From positions 620,001 through 684,000 of the forward strand of contig AP017895.1 of the NCBI GenBank assembly GCA_002355935.1: 64,000 nt of DNA. The letters are read 5' to 3'. Positions 27,844-38,611 of this stretch are shown here, in pieces. The notes under the pieces were generated by a model, which was not told where the DNA came from, did not search any database, and saw only the letters and a program-made list of their open reading frames with translations. Made by a program: the position numbers and the translations under genes. Numbering within the stretch: position 1 is the first letter of the stretch; the number at the start of each line of letters is the position of its first letter. This DNA is from Rothia aeria (lineage in GTDB: Bacteria > Actinomycetota > Actinomycetes > Actinomycetales > Micrococcaceae).

Positions 27844-28917
27844 TTACAGGTACTTTTCGAGGGTGCTCTCAGCCATGCGGGAGAGCGACTCACGCAGGGT
27901 GCGGGCGCGGTTGCCGCCGACCCCCTCCACGGCCCGCAAATCCTCAAGGGTGGCCGCCATAAGCGCCTGTAAAGTGCCGAAACGTTCCACTAGGCGCGAA
28001 GAGATAATATGCGGGATGCTTTGAATACCATCCAGCAGACGGTATCCGCGCGGCTGAAGCGGAGTGTCTAGATCATACCCCTCAAAGCCGACCACCTGCG
28101 CAATAACCTTCAAATCGACAATGTTCATATCGTCCAGGTTCTCCAGAGCCTCAACAGCATCCCCAATGTTCCTCGGGTTGGGGTTGGGCAGGTAGTCGAA
28201 GAGAATAATCTCGCTGCCGGGCATGTCGGGACTGCGCAGTTCCTCAAGCTGAAGCGCCACCAGGCGGCCATGCACACCCAGCTCAAGCACATAGTGGCTA
28301 ACCTCGGAAATAATACGACGCACCATCTCCATGCGCTGAAGGGTGGCGGCCACATCTCCCAGGGTCACGTGCGACTCAATTTCTAGAGTCGAGAGCGTCC
28401 CCAGCACTTTACGCAGACGCTTCTTGTAGCTTTCAAGAGTCTGGATGGCCTGGTTAGCGCGGCTCATGAGGTACTGGGTGTCCTGCACCGTGTAGCGGGT
28501 GCCATCCACATACACCGAAATCACAGACATAGAGGCGCTGACCGAAATCACCGGAAAACCAGTCTGGATAGCGATACGTTCGGCGGTGCGGTGGCGGGTA
28601 CCGGATTCATTCGTCTCAATGAACGGATCAGGCATGAGCTGCACAGCGGCTTTGAGGAGCCGGGTGGCATCCCTATCGCAGATAATAGCGCCATCCATTT
28701 TGGCAAGTTCGCGCAAACGGGTGGCCGAGAATTCCGTATCAATATCGAACCCGCCGGAAGAGAGCGCGGCAACGGTGCGGTCTGAACCGAGCACAATGAG
28801 TGCGCCGGTACGTCCGCGCAGGATGCGCTCCAGCCCCTCCCGCAGTTCGGTACCGGGGGCGATGCGAGCGATCGTTTTGAGAAGGAGTTCGCTATAGTCT
28901 GTTTGCACGTGCTCCAT
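27844..28917 (-). CDS. disA: DNA integrity scanning protein DisA (diadenylate cyclase)
   Basis: Makes c-di-AMP and scans DNA for branched structures. The DAC domain shows MDGAIICDRDATRLL (DGA motif) and NESGTRHRTAERIAIQTG (RHR motif); a helical linker follows and the C-terminal helix-hairpin-helix domain contains VEGVGGNRARTLRESL. 357 residues, full length. It is divergent from radA, whose product is known to influence DisA in Gram-positive bacteria; the genes are about 210 bases apart and may share regulation. Confidence 0.96.
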   Translation of the reverse strand: MEHVQTDYSELLLKTIARIAPGTELREGLERILRGRTGALIVLGSDRTVAALSSGGFDIDTEFSATRLRELAKMDGAIICDRDATRLLKAAVQLMPDPFIETNESGTRHRTAERIAIQTGFPVISVSASMSVISVYVDGTRYTVQDTQYLMSRANQAIQTLESYKKRLRKVLGTLSTLEIESHVTLGDVAATLQRMEMVRRIISEVSHYVLELGVHGRLVALQLEELRSPDMPGSEIILFDYLPNPNPRNIGDAVEALENLDDMNIVDLKVIAQVVGFEGYDLDTPLQPRGYRLLDGIQSIPHIISSRLVERFGTLQALMAATLEDLRAVEGVGGNRARTLRESLSRMAESTLEKYL

Positions 28918-29128
28918 TGTAGCCTGTTTATAGTGTTATTTCGCCTTTGAGGGTTGAGCGCAGGGGGCGCGTAGTTACACGGAAAAATGCATAAATAAAG
29001 AGTATTCGTTCTGTTTTAAGCGGTGGTTTGCCGCCAGCGTACGCCCTGACCGGGGTGCATCGTCGGTATGGTGCCTTATGGGCAGCTGCAGGTCTTAAAC
29101 CGTCAGGGTCGCCCGTACAATAAAAACC

Positions 29129-30555
29129 ATGGCTGCACGCACAAAAACCACTAAAGGAACCCCCGCCTACCGCTGTACCGAATGCGGCTGGACTACCGCC
29201 AAATGGGTGGGTCGATGCGGTGAGTGCCAAACCTGGGGGTCTGTTGAGGAATCCGCCGGGGTACCGTGGCGCGCACCCGTACCGCATCCAGCGTGCAGAA
29301 ACCGGCGCAGGTGATCGGCGAGGTAGACTCGACCGTCGCCGCCTATATGAGCACCGGCAACCCCGAATTCGACCGGGTACTTGGCGGGGGACTGGTGCCT
29401 GGTGCCGTGATTCTGATGGCTGGCGAACCCGGTGTGGGCAAATCTACCCTGCTGCTGGATGTTGCCGCCACCTTCGCGCGCGGATACACCCCGCGAACCC
29501 CCGCCGCTGAGCGTGCCCGCGCGAAAACCCGCGACGTGCTGTATGTGACCGGTGAGGAATCCGCCGCGCAGGTTAAGCTGCGTGCGGACCGCATCCACGC
29601 CGTTGCCGACACCCTGTACTTAACGAGCGAAACCGACCTGGGGACCGCGCTGGCGCATATTGAGCAGGTAGACCCGGCGTTGTTGGTGATCGACTCGGTG
29701 CAGACCCTTGCGTCCGCAGATGTTGAGGGCAGCGCCGGGGGTGTTACGCAGGTGAGGGAGGTTGCCGCATCGCTGATTGCCGCCGCGAAAGCACGCAATA
29801 TGTGCACCCTGCTGGTGGGGCATGTGACCAAAGAAGGCACGATCGCCGGGCCGCGACTGCTGGAACACCTGGTCGATGTGGTGTGCCAGTTCGAGGGCGA
29901 TAAACACTCCAATATTCGTATGCTGCGCGCTATCAAAAACCGGTACGGGCCCACCGACGAGGTCGGTTGCTTCGATATGCACGAGGACGGGATTGCGCCC
30001 GTGCTCGACCCGTCCGGCATGTTTGTTTCGCGCACGCCGCATCCGGTGGCGGGAACCTGCGTGACCGTGACGATGGAGGGGCGCCGCCCGCTCCTTGCCG
30101 AAGTTCAGGCGCTCTTGGATCAGGCGGTGGCACCCGCGCCCAGGCGCACGGTGGCGGGGTTGGATTCGGCGCGCATCCAGATGCTTTTGGCGGTTTTGCA
30201 GCGCCGTGCCGGGCTGAACGTGGGCAAACTCGACTGCTATGTTTCCACAGTGGGAGGCGCTAAAATCGCCGAGCCTGCCGCCGATCTGGCGTGCGTGATG
30301 GCGCTGGCATCGGCCGCGCAGAATAAGCCTCTGCCGCGTAAACTCGCGGTGTTTGGCGAGGTCGGCCTGGCCGGGGAGGTGCGTGCCGTGCCGGGTATTC
30401 GCCAGCGTATTGCCGAGGTTGGCAGGCTGGGGTTCACGCATGTGCTGGTGCCCGCATCCCCAACGGGCGTGGGGCAGGTGCCCGATGGGGTGACCGTGCG
30501 CGAGGTCGCCACCTTAGGCGAGGCGCTGAACCTGCTCTTCCCGCAGGATAAATAA
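29129..30555 (+). CDS. radA: DNA repair protein RadA
   Basis: RecA-like branch-migration ATPase. The N-terminal zinc finger is [20 protein letters not shown] (C-x2-C...C-x2-C). Next come Walker [13 protein letters not shown], the RadA-specific KNRYG motif ([15 protein letters not shown]), and the Lon-like C-terminal domain. The frame breaks in the G run 29258-29261; one more G gives [16 protein letters not shown] and joins the finger to the ATPase. It is transcribed away from disA, and ends in a 27-bp stem-loop. Confidence 0.94.
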
Positions 30556-30584
30556 CTGCCGCACATCGTGACGTGAACCGCGAG

Positions 30585-30643
30585 CAGATAATATTTCGGC
30601 GAGCAGACAGCAATTCGTTGTCTGCTCGCCGAAATATTATCTG
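30585..30643. terminator. Very long stem-loop between radA and the efflux gene
   Basis: Arms of 27 bases (30585-30611 and 30617-30643) match except for one G-T pair, with a 5-nt loop aattc. It lies exactly between two convergent genes, so a bidirectional terminator is the simplest reading. The stem is unusually long for that purpose. Confidence 0.8.
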
Positions 30644-30661
30644 TTCGCGCAGACTAGGCAG

Positions 30662-32079
30662 TTAGCTCTGCACTTTCTCCTCCGCACGCACACGCACATG
30701 CTTGGGGAGGAAAAAGGCAGCAAAAGTTCCCAGCATCATTACTGCCGCACCGGTCAAAATGGCTGGGGAAGCTGCCTCCGTAAACCCTGTGGGCGTAAGG
30801 GTGCCGTCAAGGGCCGTAAAAATTGCGGTGAGAGTGGCAATCCCCAGCGCGATTCCTATTTGCCGCACGGTCATATTAGTTCCCGAGGCGGTTGCCCTGT
30901 CTTCAGGTGCCATGCCTTGCAGGGTTGCGGTGGCGATGGGAGCAAAAACCATGCCCATACCCACACCGGCAGCCATGAAGGGAGGCACAAAATGGATGTA
31001 TTCAACACTGGGATCGAGGATTGCACCGCTCCAGAACAGCCCAATACTCATGAGTGCCATGCCGACCGCAATCACCGGGCGCGTGCCGATCCTGGATGTC
31101 AGCAGTCCTGTAAGCGGTGAAACAACGAGGGGCGCAAGAGTCCATGGCATGGTCATCAGCCCGGCTTCAAGTGGGCTTGCCCCTTGGACCACCTGCAAGA
31201 ACTGAATCAAGATAAAAACAACCCCAAAGATACCGAAGAAAAAGAGGAACCCCACAATATTCGCCATACTAAAACTTCGGTTGCTAAAGAGACGCAGCGG
31301 AAGCAGCGGTGCGGCGGCGCGTGATTCCCACCAGATGAAAGAGACTAGGATGAGTACTCCACCGATTAGGGCGGTGAGGACTTCTAGGCTAGTCCATCCG
31401 GCATCATTGCCGCGCACGATGCCGTAAGTTATGCCGAACAGCCCTATCCCCACGAGGGCCAGCCCAGGAAAATCAAGCGGTTCGGGGCGACCGCGGGATT
31501 CCGGGATCGTGGTCCATACCAGGGGATACAGAGCAACCCGAATGGTACGTTAATCCAGAAAATTGCGTGCCAGTTCATGCCTTCTACTACGGCACCACCG
31601 ATAAGGGGGCCGAGTGCTACACCGAGTCCAGCGACTCCTCCCCAAATACCAATAGCAGTAGCACGTAGCCGCTCGGGTACGGAAGTGCTCAGCAATGCAA
31701 GGGAAAGAGGCATAACGGCAGAGCCGCCGATTCCTTGAAGAGTACGGGCCGTGATGAGGGCGCCGATATTATCGCTGATACCGCACCACGCAGAGGAGGC
31801 AGTAAATATAAAGACTCCAAGTAGGAAGACGCTGCGGCGTCCAAACCGGTCGGCCAGTGCCGAGGACATGAGAATGCAGGATGCAAAGGTCAGGGTGTAG
31901 GCGTTTACTGTCCAGGTGAGCTCTTCCAGTGTGGCTCCCAGATCTGCCCGAATGACTGGAAGAGCATTGGTGACGACGAGGTTATCGAGGGAAGCCATAA
32001 ACATAGGAATGGACAGCGAGATGATGATGAGCCATGCGGGATGGGTGCGGGGTTTTTCTGCCTGTTGGGTCTGTTTCAT
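30662..32079 (-). CDS. MFS drug-efflux transporter, DHA2 (EmrB/QacA) family
   Basis: A 14-segment proton-driven exporter of about 470 residues. Motif A is visible as ALADRFGRRSVFLLG, motif C as GGVAGLGVALGPLIGG, and the start SIPMFMASLDNLVVTNALP is typical of DHA2 pumps. The frame breaks in the run 31522-31525; one more base restores LLCIPLVWTTIPESRGRPEPLDF-type sequence and unites the two halves. It is divergent from a TetR gene with a large palindrome between them, the standard layout of a repressor-controlled pump. Substrate unknown. Confidence 0.9.
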
Positions 32080-32096
32080 GGGAAGGTCCGTTTCGT

Positions 32097-32148
32097 CTAG
32101 CTTTAAGTAATCAATTGATTACTTAAAGCTAGGTTATCGGGTGATAAC
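32097..32148. promoter_or_regulatory. 36-bp perfect palindrome plus second inverted repeat (TetR operator)
   Basis: 32097-32132 is a perfect palindrome centred on caattg, with half-site ctagctttaagtaatcaa. A second inverted repeat, gttatc-gggt-gataac, follows at 32133-32148. Both lie in the 77-base gap between the divergent pump and TetR genes, so they are likely the operator and overlap both promoters. Confidence 0.85.
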
Positions 32149-32156
32149 ATGTCAAT

Positions 32157-32804
32157 ATGGCTGAGAAAAAACCTGCACCTGGGCAACGACTCCCCGCCGC
32201 CGAGCGTCGTGAACAGATGCTAAACGCAGCCAGTATTGTTTTTGGTGAGCGCGGCTACACCGGAGCTACCACAGATGCCGTTGCCAAAGCGGCTGGAGTA
32301 AGCCAAGCGTATATTGTGCGCACCTTCGGCTCTAAAGAAAATCTTTTCGCAGAAACAGCCAGCCGTGCTGTTGATAAAACTATTGACGTGTTTCGCACAG
32401 TCGCTCAAGGCGTAGAAAGCCCTCAGGAACTCTTGAGGGAGATGGGGCATGCCTACGTAAAACTTGTAGCTGACCGGGGAATTCTGCTGACCATGATGCA
32501 TCTCTTCACGATGGGGCATCATGAGCGGTTTGGTCAGCTCGCTCGCGACGAATTTATGCGTATATACCGAGTACTGCACCACGAAGTAGGGATGAGCCCT
32601 AAAGCAACCGAAAAGTTCTTGGCAAAAGGTATGCTCATCAACACAGTTTTAGGGATGCGATTAACCGATGTCATGAAGACCGACCCCGATATACAAGGAT
32701 TCTTGGCATGCACATTCACGCAGGAGGAAGCCGAAAGCCTGGCGGAACTCGCCAAACACCACACACCGCTGCCTCCTGCGGCACGGGGACGCACATCATC
32801 CTAG
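32157..32804 (+). CDS. TetR-family repressor of the adjacent efflux pump
   Basis: 215 residues. The HTH region RREQMLNAASIVFGERGYTGATTDAVAKAAGVSQAYIVRTFGSKENLF is classic TetR; the C-terminal ligand domain is helical with MMHLFTMGHH. ATG 32157 lies only 9 bases after the second operator inverted repeat, and I see no ribosome-binding site, so the mRNA may be leaderless. Its position and the palindrome imply that it represses both itself and the pump. Confidence 0.92.
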   Translation: MAEKKPAPGQRLPAAERREQMLNAASIVFGERGYTGATTDAVAKAAGVSQAYIVRTFGSKENLFAETASRAVDKTIDVFRTVAQGVESPQELLREMGHAYVKLVADRGILLTMMHLFTMGHHERFGQLARDEFMRIYRVLHHEVGMSPKATEKFLAKGMLINTVLGMRLTDVMKTDPDIQGFLACTFTQEEAESLAELAKHHTPLPPAARGRTSS

Positions 32805-32843
32805 CGATGCGCGCAGCCGCCGCCTGATTGTCTTCCGGTGAGG

Positions 32844-34112
32844 CTACTCGGGGTGCTTCTCAAGCTCCTGATCATGCAAGATAATGTTGATCGTGCGGCT
32901 CCGCAAATCTTCCTGCTCATCTTGGTTGCTATTAGCCTGCACGATTGGAATTTCGGAGGTGCGCGGTGCGTGCTCCGTGACGGCTTCACCCAGCTTCACC
33001 AGTGCTGCGGATGCCTGCTCGTGCCCCAGGCCGGTGGCTTCAAGCATATCCACCGTCATCAAGCGCAGCATGAGCACCAGCGACTCACCCTCAAATGAGG
33101 CCACACCCATCTGCCTCGGCTCCAAGGTGCCAGCGAGATCCACCAGACGTTCACGCGCAACCTGCATATAATGCGCCCGCTCCTGCTCGGTACCCGAATA
33201 CATGCCCAACCCCACGCTCTGGGTGGCAAGCGCCAACGACTCCAAGGCCGCCGCTAACGACTCCAGGGCGGCTGGGCGCAGCTGCACGTGTGCAATCGTT
33301 GAGGCCATACGCCGGTTAAACACGCGGTCGTTACGGATCGCTAAATCAACGGCGTTGAGGGTCTGCGCCAGCCGGTCAAGTTCAGCCCGGCTCTTCTTAC
33401 CCACCCACGAGAGCTGAGCCATGCCACGCGCCGTCACCAGGTCGTTGCGGCACGCATCGTAGAGCGGCTGCAGCTGGCGGGCGTCCCGTAAACTCTGGTA
33501 CGCCTTCTCGTAGTTATACTCGCGGATCGCGCTTGCAGACAGAAAAAACACGTCAGAAAACGCGCCCATGAGCGCTTCGGCACGCTCCCGGGGGCTATTG
33601 CGGGGGTCCTTAGGCATGAGGAACATCATCAGAAACGCCGCCACGCCGCCCACCACGCCATCCAGGCTGCGGGTAAACGGCAGATCGGAGGTTGGCGGCA
33701 GCAAAATCACCAGGCACGACTGGGCGCTCATCTGAATCGTAAAAATAATGCCGTTATCAATAAAGCGGGCCAGAAGCACCGACAGGAACAGCGCCACCGC
33801 CGCCTGCCACGGCCCGCGACCCAACGCCATCAGCAGCAGTTCGCCCACCAGAATGCCGCACGTGACCCCCAGCGACACCTCCAAAATACGGCGGGAATGG
33901 GTGGACCCGCTCACATACCCCAGGGACACAATGGCGGCTGTCGCAGCGAAAATGGGTTCCTGATGTCCCAGCACATAGAACGAGAAAAAGTACGCACCAA
34001 TCCCCGAGATCGTAATCTGCAGGGACTGAAAAAACCCCGTGCGCACACGGCGGGCACCCTCACTCAAATAGCTGCGGGTGTGCTTTCTCGCTGAGGTATA
34101 CATGCCGGCCAT
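32844..34112 (-). CDS. FUSC/aromatic-acid-exporter-type membrane protein
   Basis: About 422 residues. The N-terminal half has five or six membrane helices, including IFAATAAIVSLGYVSGSTHSRR, the conserved FUSC/ArAE loop (xxG-x4-R at a helix end). The C-terminal half is a long soluble helical domain. It resembles FUSC-family proteins that export aromatic acids or lie in envelope biogenesis loci. ATG 34112 (MAGMYTSARKH) is preferred to the upstream ATG 34172. Confidence 0.78.
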   Translation of the reverse strand: MAGMYTSARKHTRSYLSEGARRVRTGFFQSLQITISGIGAYFFSFYVLGHQEPIFAATAAIVSLGYVSGSTHSRRILEVSLGVTCGILVGELLLMALGRGPWQAAVALFLSVLLARFIDNGIIFTIQMSAQSCLVILLPPTSDLPFTRSLDGVVGGVAAFLMMFLMPKDPRNSPRERAEALMGAFSDVFFLSASAIREYNYEKAYQSLRDARQLQPLYDACRNDLVTARGMAQLSWVGKKSRAELDRLAQTLNAVDLAIRNDRVFNRRMASTIAHVQLRPAALESLAAALESLALATQSVGLGMYSGTEQERAHYMQVARERLVDLAGTLEPRQMGVASFEGESLVLMLRLMTVDMLEATGLGHEQASAALVKLGEAVTEHAPRTSEIPIVQANSNQDEQEDLRSRTINIILHDQELEKHPE

Positions 34113-34199
34113 ATGTTTAGTGTACCGGCGTGCGGCCTGCTGTACAGGCCCACAAGGGGGTGGGTGTCTCATTCTGCACCCACCCTCGGCCGGGCTAAC

Positions 34200-35752
34200 C
34201 TACCTGCGCAGGATACGCTTCAGCAGAGACCCCTGATACTCAGCCAGCTTACGCTCGGCAGCCTCAGCGCGCTCACGCAGCCCGGCTATCTCGCGGTCTT
34301 TCTCCTCAATCTCGCGGCGGCGGGCGTCCTCCCACGAGTGCATACGATCTGATAAGGCCCACTCATTTCCGGCCTCTAAAGAGGTGCGCCTCAGCAGCCG
34401 CCGCGCCGCACGGTTCACCCCGCGAAGCGGCTCGTTCAGCGCCTCCACCTGGTGCACCTTCGGCAGGTTCTGCGGCTCGCGTGCCTCGTCGTTGCCGCTA
34501 ATACGCTCCCACACGTACTGGCGCCACTCGGCCAAAGCGCCCAGCACCTCGGCCCGGCGCGGTGCCTGCAGCTCGGTGAAGGTGGCCCCCAGCTCGGGGT
34601 CGTTCAGCTGCACCGCCGCATCCAGCAGCAGGGAAGGGATGGCGGTGCCGAGCATTTCCAGCGGGGTGATGAACTCACCCACACCGTAATGTTTCATCAC
34701 ACCGGTGAGCCGCATTTCGGTGAACGCATCCGGTACCAATGCCACCACGGGCACCCCCACTGCCAGGCCGAAAACTGCCGGGTGGTAGCGGCTGGTGAGC
34801 GTTAGCGCAGCCCCCGGTGGATGCGCACGGCGGCGTCTGCGTGCGTGATTGGTACTAGGGTCGCGGGGGTGTGCATCTGTTCGGCGATGCGCGCATGCAC
34901 CTCATAGTCCCCGCGCTCACCCGCAACGGCTGCCTGGGCGGGGTTGCCCATGTGGCTGAGGAACACGGTGCTCAGGCCGTGCTCCTGGTAGGTGTACTCC
35001 AGCAGCTCCGCGAGGTTCTGGGCCTGCTCGTCGTCAGCATCATTAATGGTGACGCACACGTACCGTTGGGGCAGCTCAGGCACAGTCACTGACTCGGGGT
35101 ATTCCAGCGTAAGTTCGGGGGAGTGCGGGGCGTAGTCGGTTGCGTCGTCGGCGCCAGCTAAGGCCTCAATGCCGCGTTCGGTGCACCAGGCGTATGAGCC
35201 GCGCTCACGTACCGCCACCGCCACCGCGCTGCGGAGCATACGTTCAAGCACCTCGGCATCGGTGTTCGAAAGTACCGGCCCAAGCGACTGGCCCGAAATA
35301 AACAGCGGAATCTTACGGTATTCGGCGACGAGGGCGATAGCCGCCCGCTCGTACAGCAGCCACCCATACCGCGAGTTGAGGTTGCCGCCGCCGGAGATCA
35401 CCACAGCATCTACCGCGCAGACCCCCTCAACGAAAGCCCGTATTTTCGTGGCATCCGGGGCGAACTCGGGCAGTGTGGGCATTACGCTGCTGCGCAGGTA
35501 CTCTTCCAGTAACTCTAGGGTCTGCTCCCGCTGCGCCGGTGCCCACGGAAACAGCAGGTACGGCAGGTACTCGTACTCTTCACCCGCCGTCCCAGCGCCA
35601 ATGAGCTGACGAGAATGCTCCTCATCGCGGGTTGCCAGGACGATGCGCGCCCCGCGTCCGGCAAAAAATGTGGCGGACGCTACCGTCATTGCTTCGTCGC
35701 CCACATGGTAGACCGGCTGGCCAATATCGCCAGCCACCAGAACCTTAGTCAT
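34200..35752 (-). CDS. Polysaccharide pyruvyl transferase family protein
   Basis: An enzyme family that adds pyruvate ketals to cell-wall or capsular sugars (CsaB/WcaK-like). The N-terminus MTKVLVAGDIGQPVYHVGDE and the block VVISGGGNLNSRYGWLL are typical, as is the late TSRYHPAVFGLAVGVPVVAL, which is complete only if the C/G run 34811-34815 is one base longer. The corrected protein is about 517 residues with a C-terminal coiled coil (REIEEKDREIAGLRERAEAA). It is 27 bases from the glycosyltransferase gene upstream, so both belong to one surface-glycan operon. Confidence 0.85.
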
Positions 35753-35779
35753 TATGCACTTACCTTATTGTTGGTGTTT

Positions 35780-36775
35780 TTAACCGCGCTTAAAATATTT
35801 GGTGATGCGTTCGGCCCGTTCCCGCCACGATAAGGCCCGCTCGACCCGCAGCAGCCGCTCGTTCTGCTCCTGCTGGGCGGCCTCAATACGTTTCAGCTGT
35901 TCGCCCTGTTCCCGCTGGGTTGTCTCGATACGGCCTAGTGTTGCCAGCACGTCCCGGAGCAGGTTGTGGTTTTCAAGAATACGCCCGTCTAGTTCGTTCG
36001 CCAGGTGCGCCTGGTACAGGTAAGGGCCAGCCGAGGAGCCGGAGGCAATATCCTTACGGATCTCTTCGGCGCGCACCTTCGAATCGTAGTAGCGGTGCTC
36101 AGCTTCACGGCTCACACTATTGGCGGCGGCGCCAGTGGCTTCGGGGCGCTGGCACCAGTACGCCAGCGGTTCGTCAATCGTGATGATTTCGCCTTCTGCG
36201 GCGGCGCGCATATTAAATTCCCAGTCGCCTACCACGGCCAGATCGTCCCGGTAGCCACCAAGCCGGGTGTGCAGGTCGCGGCGGTAGATCACGCCAATGG
36301 GTACGGCACGGTTGGTGCGGTATAAAAACTGCAGCCCAACAATGGGCAGCCCCTCATGGAAGATACGTTCGTTGAGCACCTGGAACCCGTTGTCGGTTTC
36401 ACGTTCGAACCGTTCAACAATGCGCACGGTGCACATATTCGCCCCGGTCGAATCGAGGGCGGCGACGGTGTGTTTAAGAAATTTGGGGGCCCACAAGTCG
36501 TCGTCATCGTGCACGGTCACGTAGGTTGATTCGCTTTCACGAACCCCCAGGTTGGAAGCGGCTTCCATGCCGATGCCGTCGGTGTGCAGGAGCGTGGTTT
36601 TATCGGCCACCGGGCTTGCGGTAACAATGCGTTCCGCCTCGGCCCTGTCACCACCGTCGTTGACCACGTACACGGCGTAGTCCTGGTAGGTTTGCTCCGC
36701 AATATTGGCTAGGGCGCGGGTCAGAAATTGTGGTCGGTTTTTGGTGCGCACAATAATGGCGACAGTGGGCGTCAT
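35780..36775 (-). CDS. Family 2 glycosyltransferase with coiled-coil tail
   Basis: A 331-residue GT-A enzyme. VAIIVRTKNRPQFLTRALAN is the nucleotide-sugar start, VVNDGGD and VTVHDDDDLWAPKFLK hold the acidic metal ligands, and VVGDWEFNMRAAAEGE is the acceptor region. The last 60 residues form a heptad-like coiled coil (IETTQREQGEQLKRIEAAQQ) that is not usual in GT2 enzymes and could pair with the coiled coil of the neighbouring pyruvyl transferase. ATG 36775 (MTPTVAIIV) is chosen over an upstream ATG. Confidence 0.87.
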   Translation of the reverse strand: MTPTVAIIVRTKNRPQFLTRALANIAEQTYQDYAVYVVNDGGDRAEAERIVTASPVADKTTLLHTDGIGMEAASNLGVRESESTYVTVHDDDDLWAPKFLKHTVAALDSTGANMCTVRIVERFERETDNGFQVLNERIFHEGLPIVGLQFLYRTNRAVPIGVIYRRDLHTRLGGYRDDLAVVGDWEFNMRAAAEGEIITIDEPLAYWCQRPEATGAAANSVSREAEHRYYDSKVRAEEIRKDIASGSSAGPYLYQAHLANELDGRILENHNLLRDVLATLGRIETTQREQGEQLKRIEAAQQEQNERLLRVERALSWRERAERITKYFKRG

Positions 36776-36913
36776 TATTCTCCCATTCTCCCGGAAAGTG
36801 AGGCCGTAAGGCGCACATGCGCACGGCATGGTTGAGGCGTACCTAATTATTGTACGGGCTTTTTGCTACGCACAGTTTTAAAGCTGTTGGTTGGGCGGCA
36901 AATCCGCTGGTTT

Positions 36914-37945
36914 TCACTCGAAGAATAATCCGGTGACGCTCATCAGAGCCACCGCCAGCAGGAAACAGGCGGGAAAAGTAATCACCCAGGTGAGCAGGAT
37001 TTGCCGCACCACGCGGGCGCTGACGGATGCGTGCCGCTGGTTCACCCCCGCTCCGAGTGCTGAGGCGACCGCCAGATGCGAGGAAGAGAACGGCAGCTGC
37101 AGCACGAACTGCCCTGCCGCGAGCACCGCTGCGGTTGTTCCCTGGGCGATAGCCCCGCGGAGCGGGTCAAGGCGCACCATACGGTGGGTGAAGGTATACC
37201 CGATTCGCCACCCGCCGGTCAGGGTACCCGCCGCGAGAATGGCAGCTACCAAGACGGCGCATACGATCATGAGAGTTGCCGGGGCTTTATCGAAACTGAC
37301 TGCGGATGTGAACGGGGCGAGCACCCCGGAAAGCAGCAGAAGCAGCAGGTAGCGCTGGCCGACCTGCAGCCCGTGTAATAGCGAGATGCCAGCAGTTGAG
37401 ACGGCGAGAACTTCGCGGGAGGTACTATTGACCCGGTGCGGTGCGGTGCGTAACGCCAGCCGGTAGAACGGGAATACGAGCACCCAGGAGAGCAGGAACG
37501 TCAGCGGCGGCAGCAGCAGTAGCGGGGCAAGGGCGGTGGTGAAGATGGTGTGCACAAACCCGTAGTTTTCGAACCCGTCGGTGTGGGCGTACCAGGCCAC
37601 CCCGGCGAGCGCACCAATGAGCGCGTGGGTTGCGGAGGAGGGCATGCGCATCGCCCAAGTGATAGTGCCCCACGCCGCTGTGGTGGTTAGGGCGCACACG
37701 ATACCAAGGAGGGTGGGTGTTCCTCCTGGGACAACAAGCCACGACGCCTCATATTCTTTTATCAGCATATACGCGAGGATGACCCCAGCACCGTTAAAAA
37801 GCGCACTCACCACCAGCGCCGCCACGGGTGTCATGGCACGGGTACGTACCGGCACCGCGATCGCATTCGAGGCATTATGCACACCGGTGACAAAGATCGC
37901 GGCACAAAACGCCGCCACGCACAGCAGATACAGCAGGGTAGGCAC
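36914..37945 (-). CDS. pit: Inorganic phosphate transporter, PiT family
   Basis: 343 residues, about ten membrane helices. The duplicated PiT signature is visible as FVTGVHNASNAIAVPVRT in the first half, PSSATHALIGALAG next, and LPFSSSHLAVASALGAGV in the second. It imports phosphate with protons or sodium. The gene begins 3 bases after the stop of a DUF47 gene, the usual partner, and both are transcribed from the strand's upstream region near 38600. Confidence 0.9.
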   Translation of the reverse strand: MPTLLYLLCVAAFCAAIFVTGVHNASNAIAVPVRTRAMTPVAALVVSALFNGAGVILAYMLIKEYEASWLVVPGGTPTLLGIVCALTTTAAWGTITWAMRMPSSATHALIGALAGVAWYAHTDGFENYGFVHTIFTTALAPLLLLPPLTFLLSWVLVFPFYRLALRTAPHRVNSTSREVLAVSTAGISLLHGLQVGQRYLLLLLLSGVLAPFTSAVSFDKAPATLMIVCAVLVAAILAAGTLTGGWRIGYTFTHRMVRLDPLRGAIAQGTTAAVLAAGQFVLQLPFSSSHLAVASALGAGVNQRHASVSARVVRQILLTWVITFPACFLLAVALMSVTGLFFE

Positions 37946-37948
37946 GAG

Positions 37949-38565
37949 CTAGGACTCCTGCACAATAATGCGCCCAATTTCGGCTGAGACGTCGCGCATA
38001 GCGTTCGCGGCGGCGCTGAGGCGCGTAATGAACTTGGTGTAGCGGCGGTACCGTTCCATAGGGTAGCGGGCGGCCAGCTGCGCGTCGTACTCTTCGGCGG
38101 TGCGCACCGCTTGGCGGGATATGCGCAGCATGTCCATCCAGTAGGTGTCCAGCCCCTGACGTCAATAAGTTTAGGGATCACCGCTTCGGTGAGTACCGCC
38201 TGCCGCTGAATAATGTCGAGAATGGCGGTGCTGTGCGTGGCGAACCCGTCAATACGGTGTAGATAGAGGATGTGCGCGGCACTGGTGAGCTCCTCCACCG
38301 CACTGGTGAGTTTACGGGCGAGCGTGTACAGGTCTTCACGCGGTAAAGGGGTGGCGAACGAGCTGCGCACAGAGGTGAGGGTCATAAAAAATAGTTCGGT
38401 GCAGCTGGCCTCGTGGGCGAGCATCCGCTCGAATAGGTCAGGGTAGTCGCTGGTGGGGGTGCCGACCATTTCCGAAAGGAGCGCCGCCGCGCCCGCAACC
38501 TGCGCCGAAATCTGCGCCAGTGACTGCAATGAACTGTTTTCTTGCGGGAAGAGGCGTTGAAGCAT
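37949..38565 (-). CDS. DUF47 (PhoU-like) regulator of the PiT transporter
   Basis: About 205 residues, all helical, PhoU-like. Starts MLQRLFPQENSSLQSLAQIS. The frame breaks in the run 38153-38156; an extra base gives LIDVRGLDTYWMDMLRISRQAVRTAEE and a normal end at GRIIVQES. Without correction the protein would run into the pit gene. DUF47 proteins bind and modulate PiT transporters. Confidence 0.88.
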
Positions 38566-38611
38566 ATACCGATTCTATCTCTGTTGTGAACTTCGGTGGC
38601 TGGGTGTGGGT

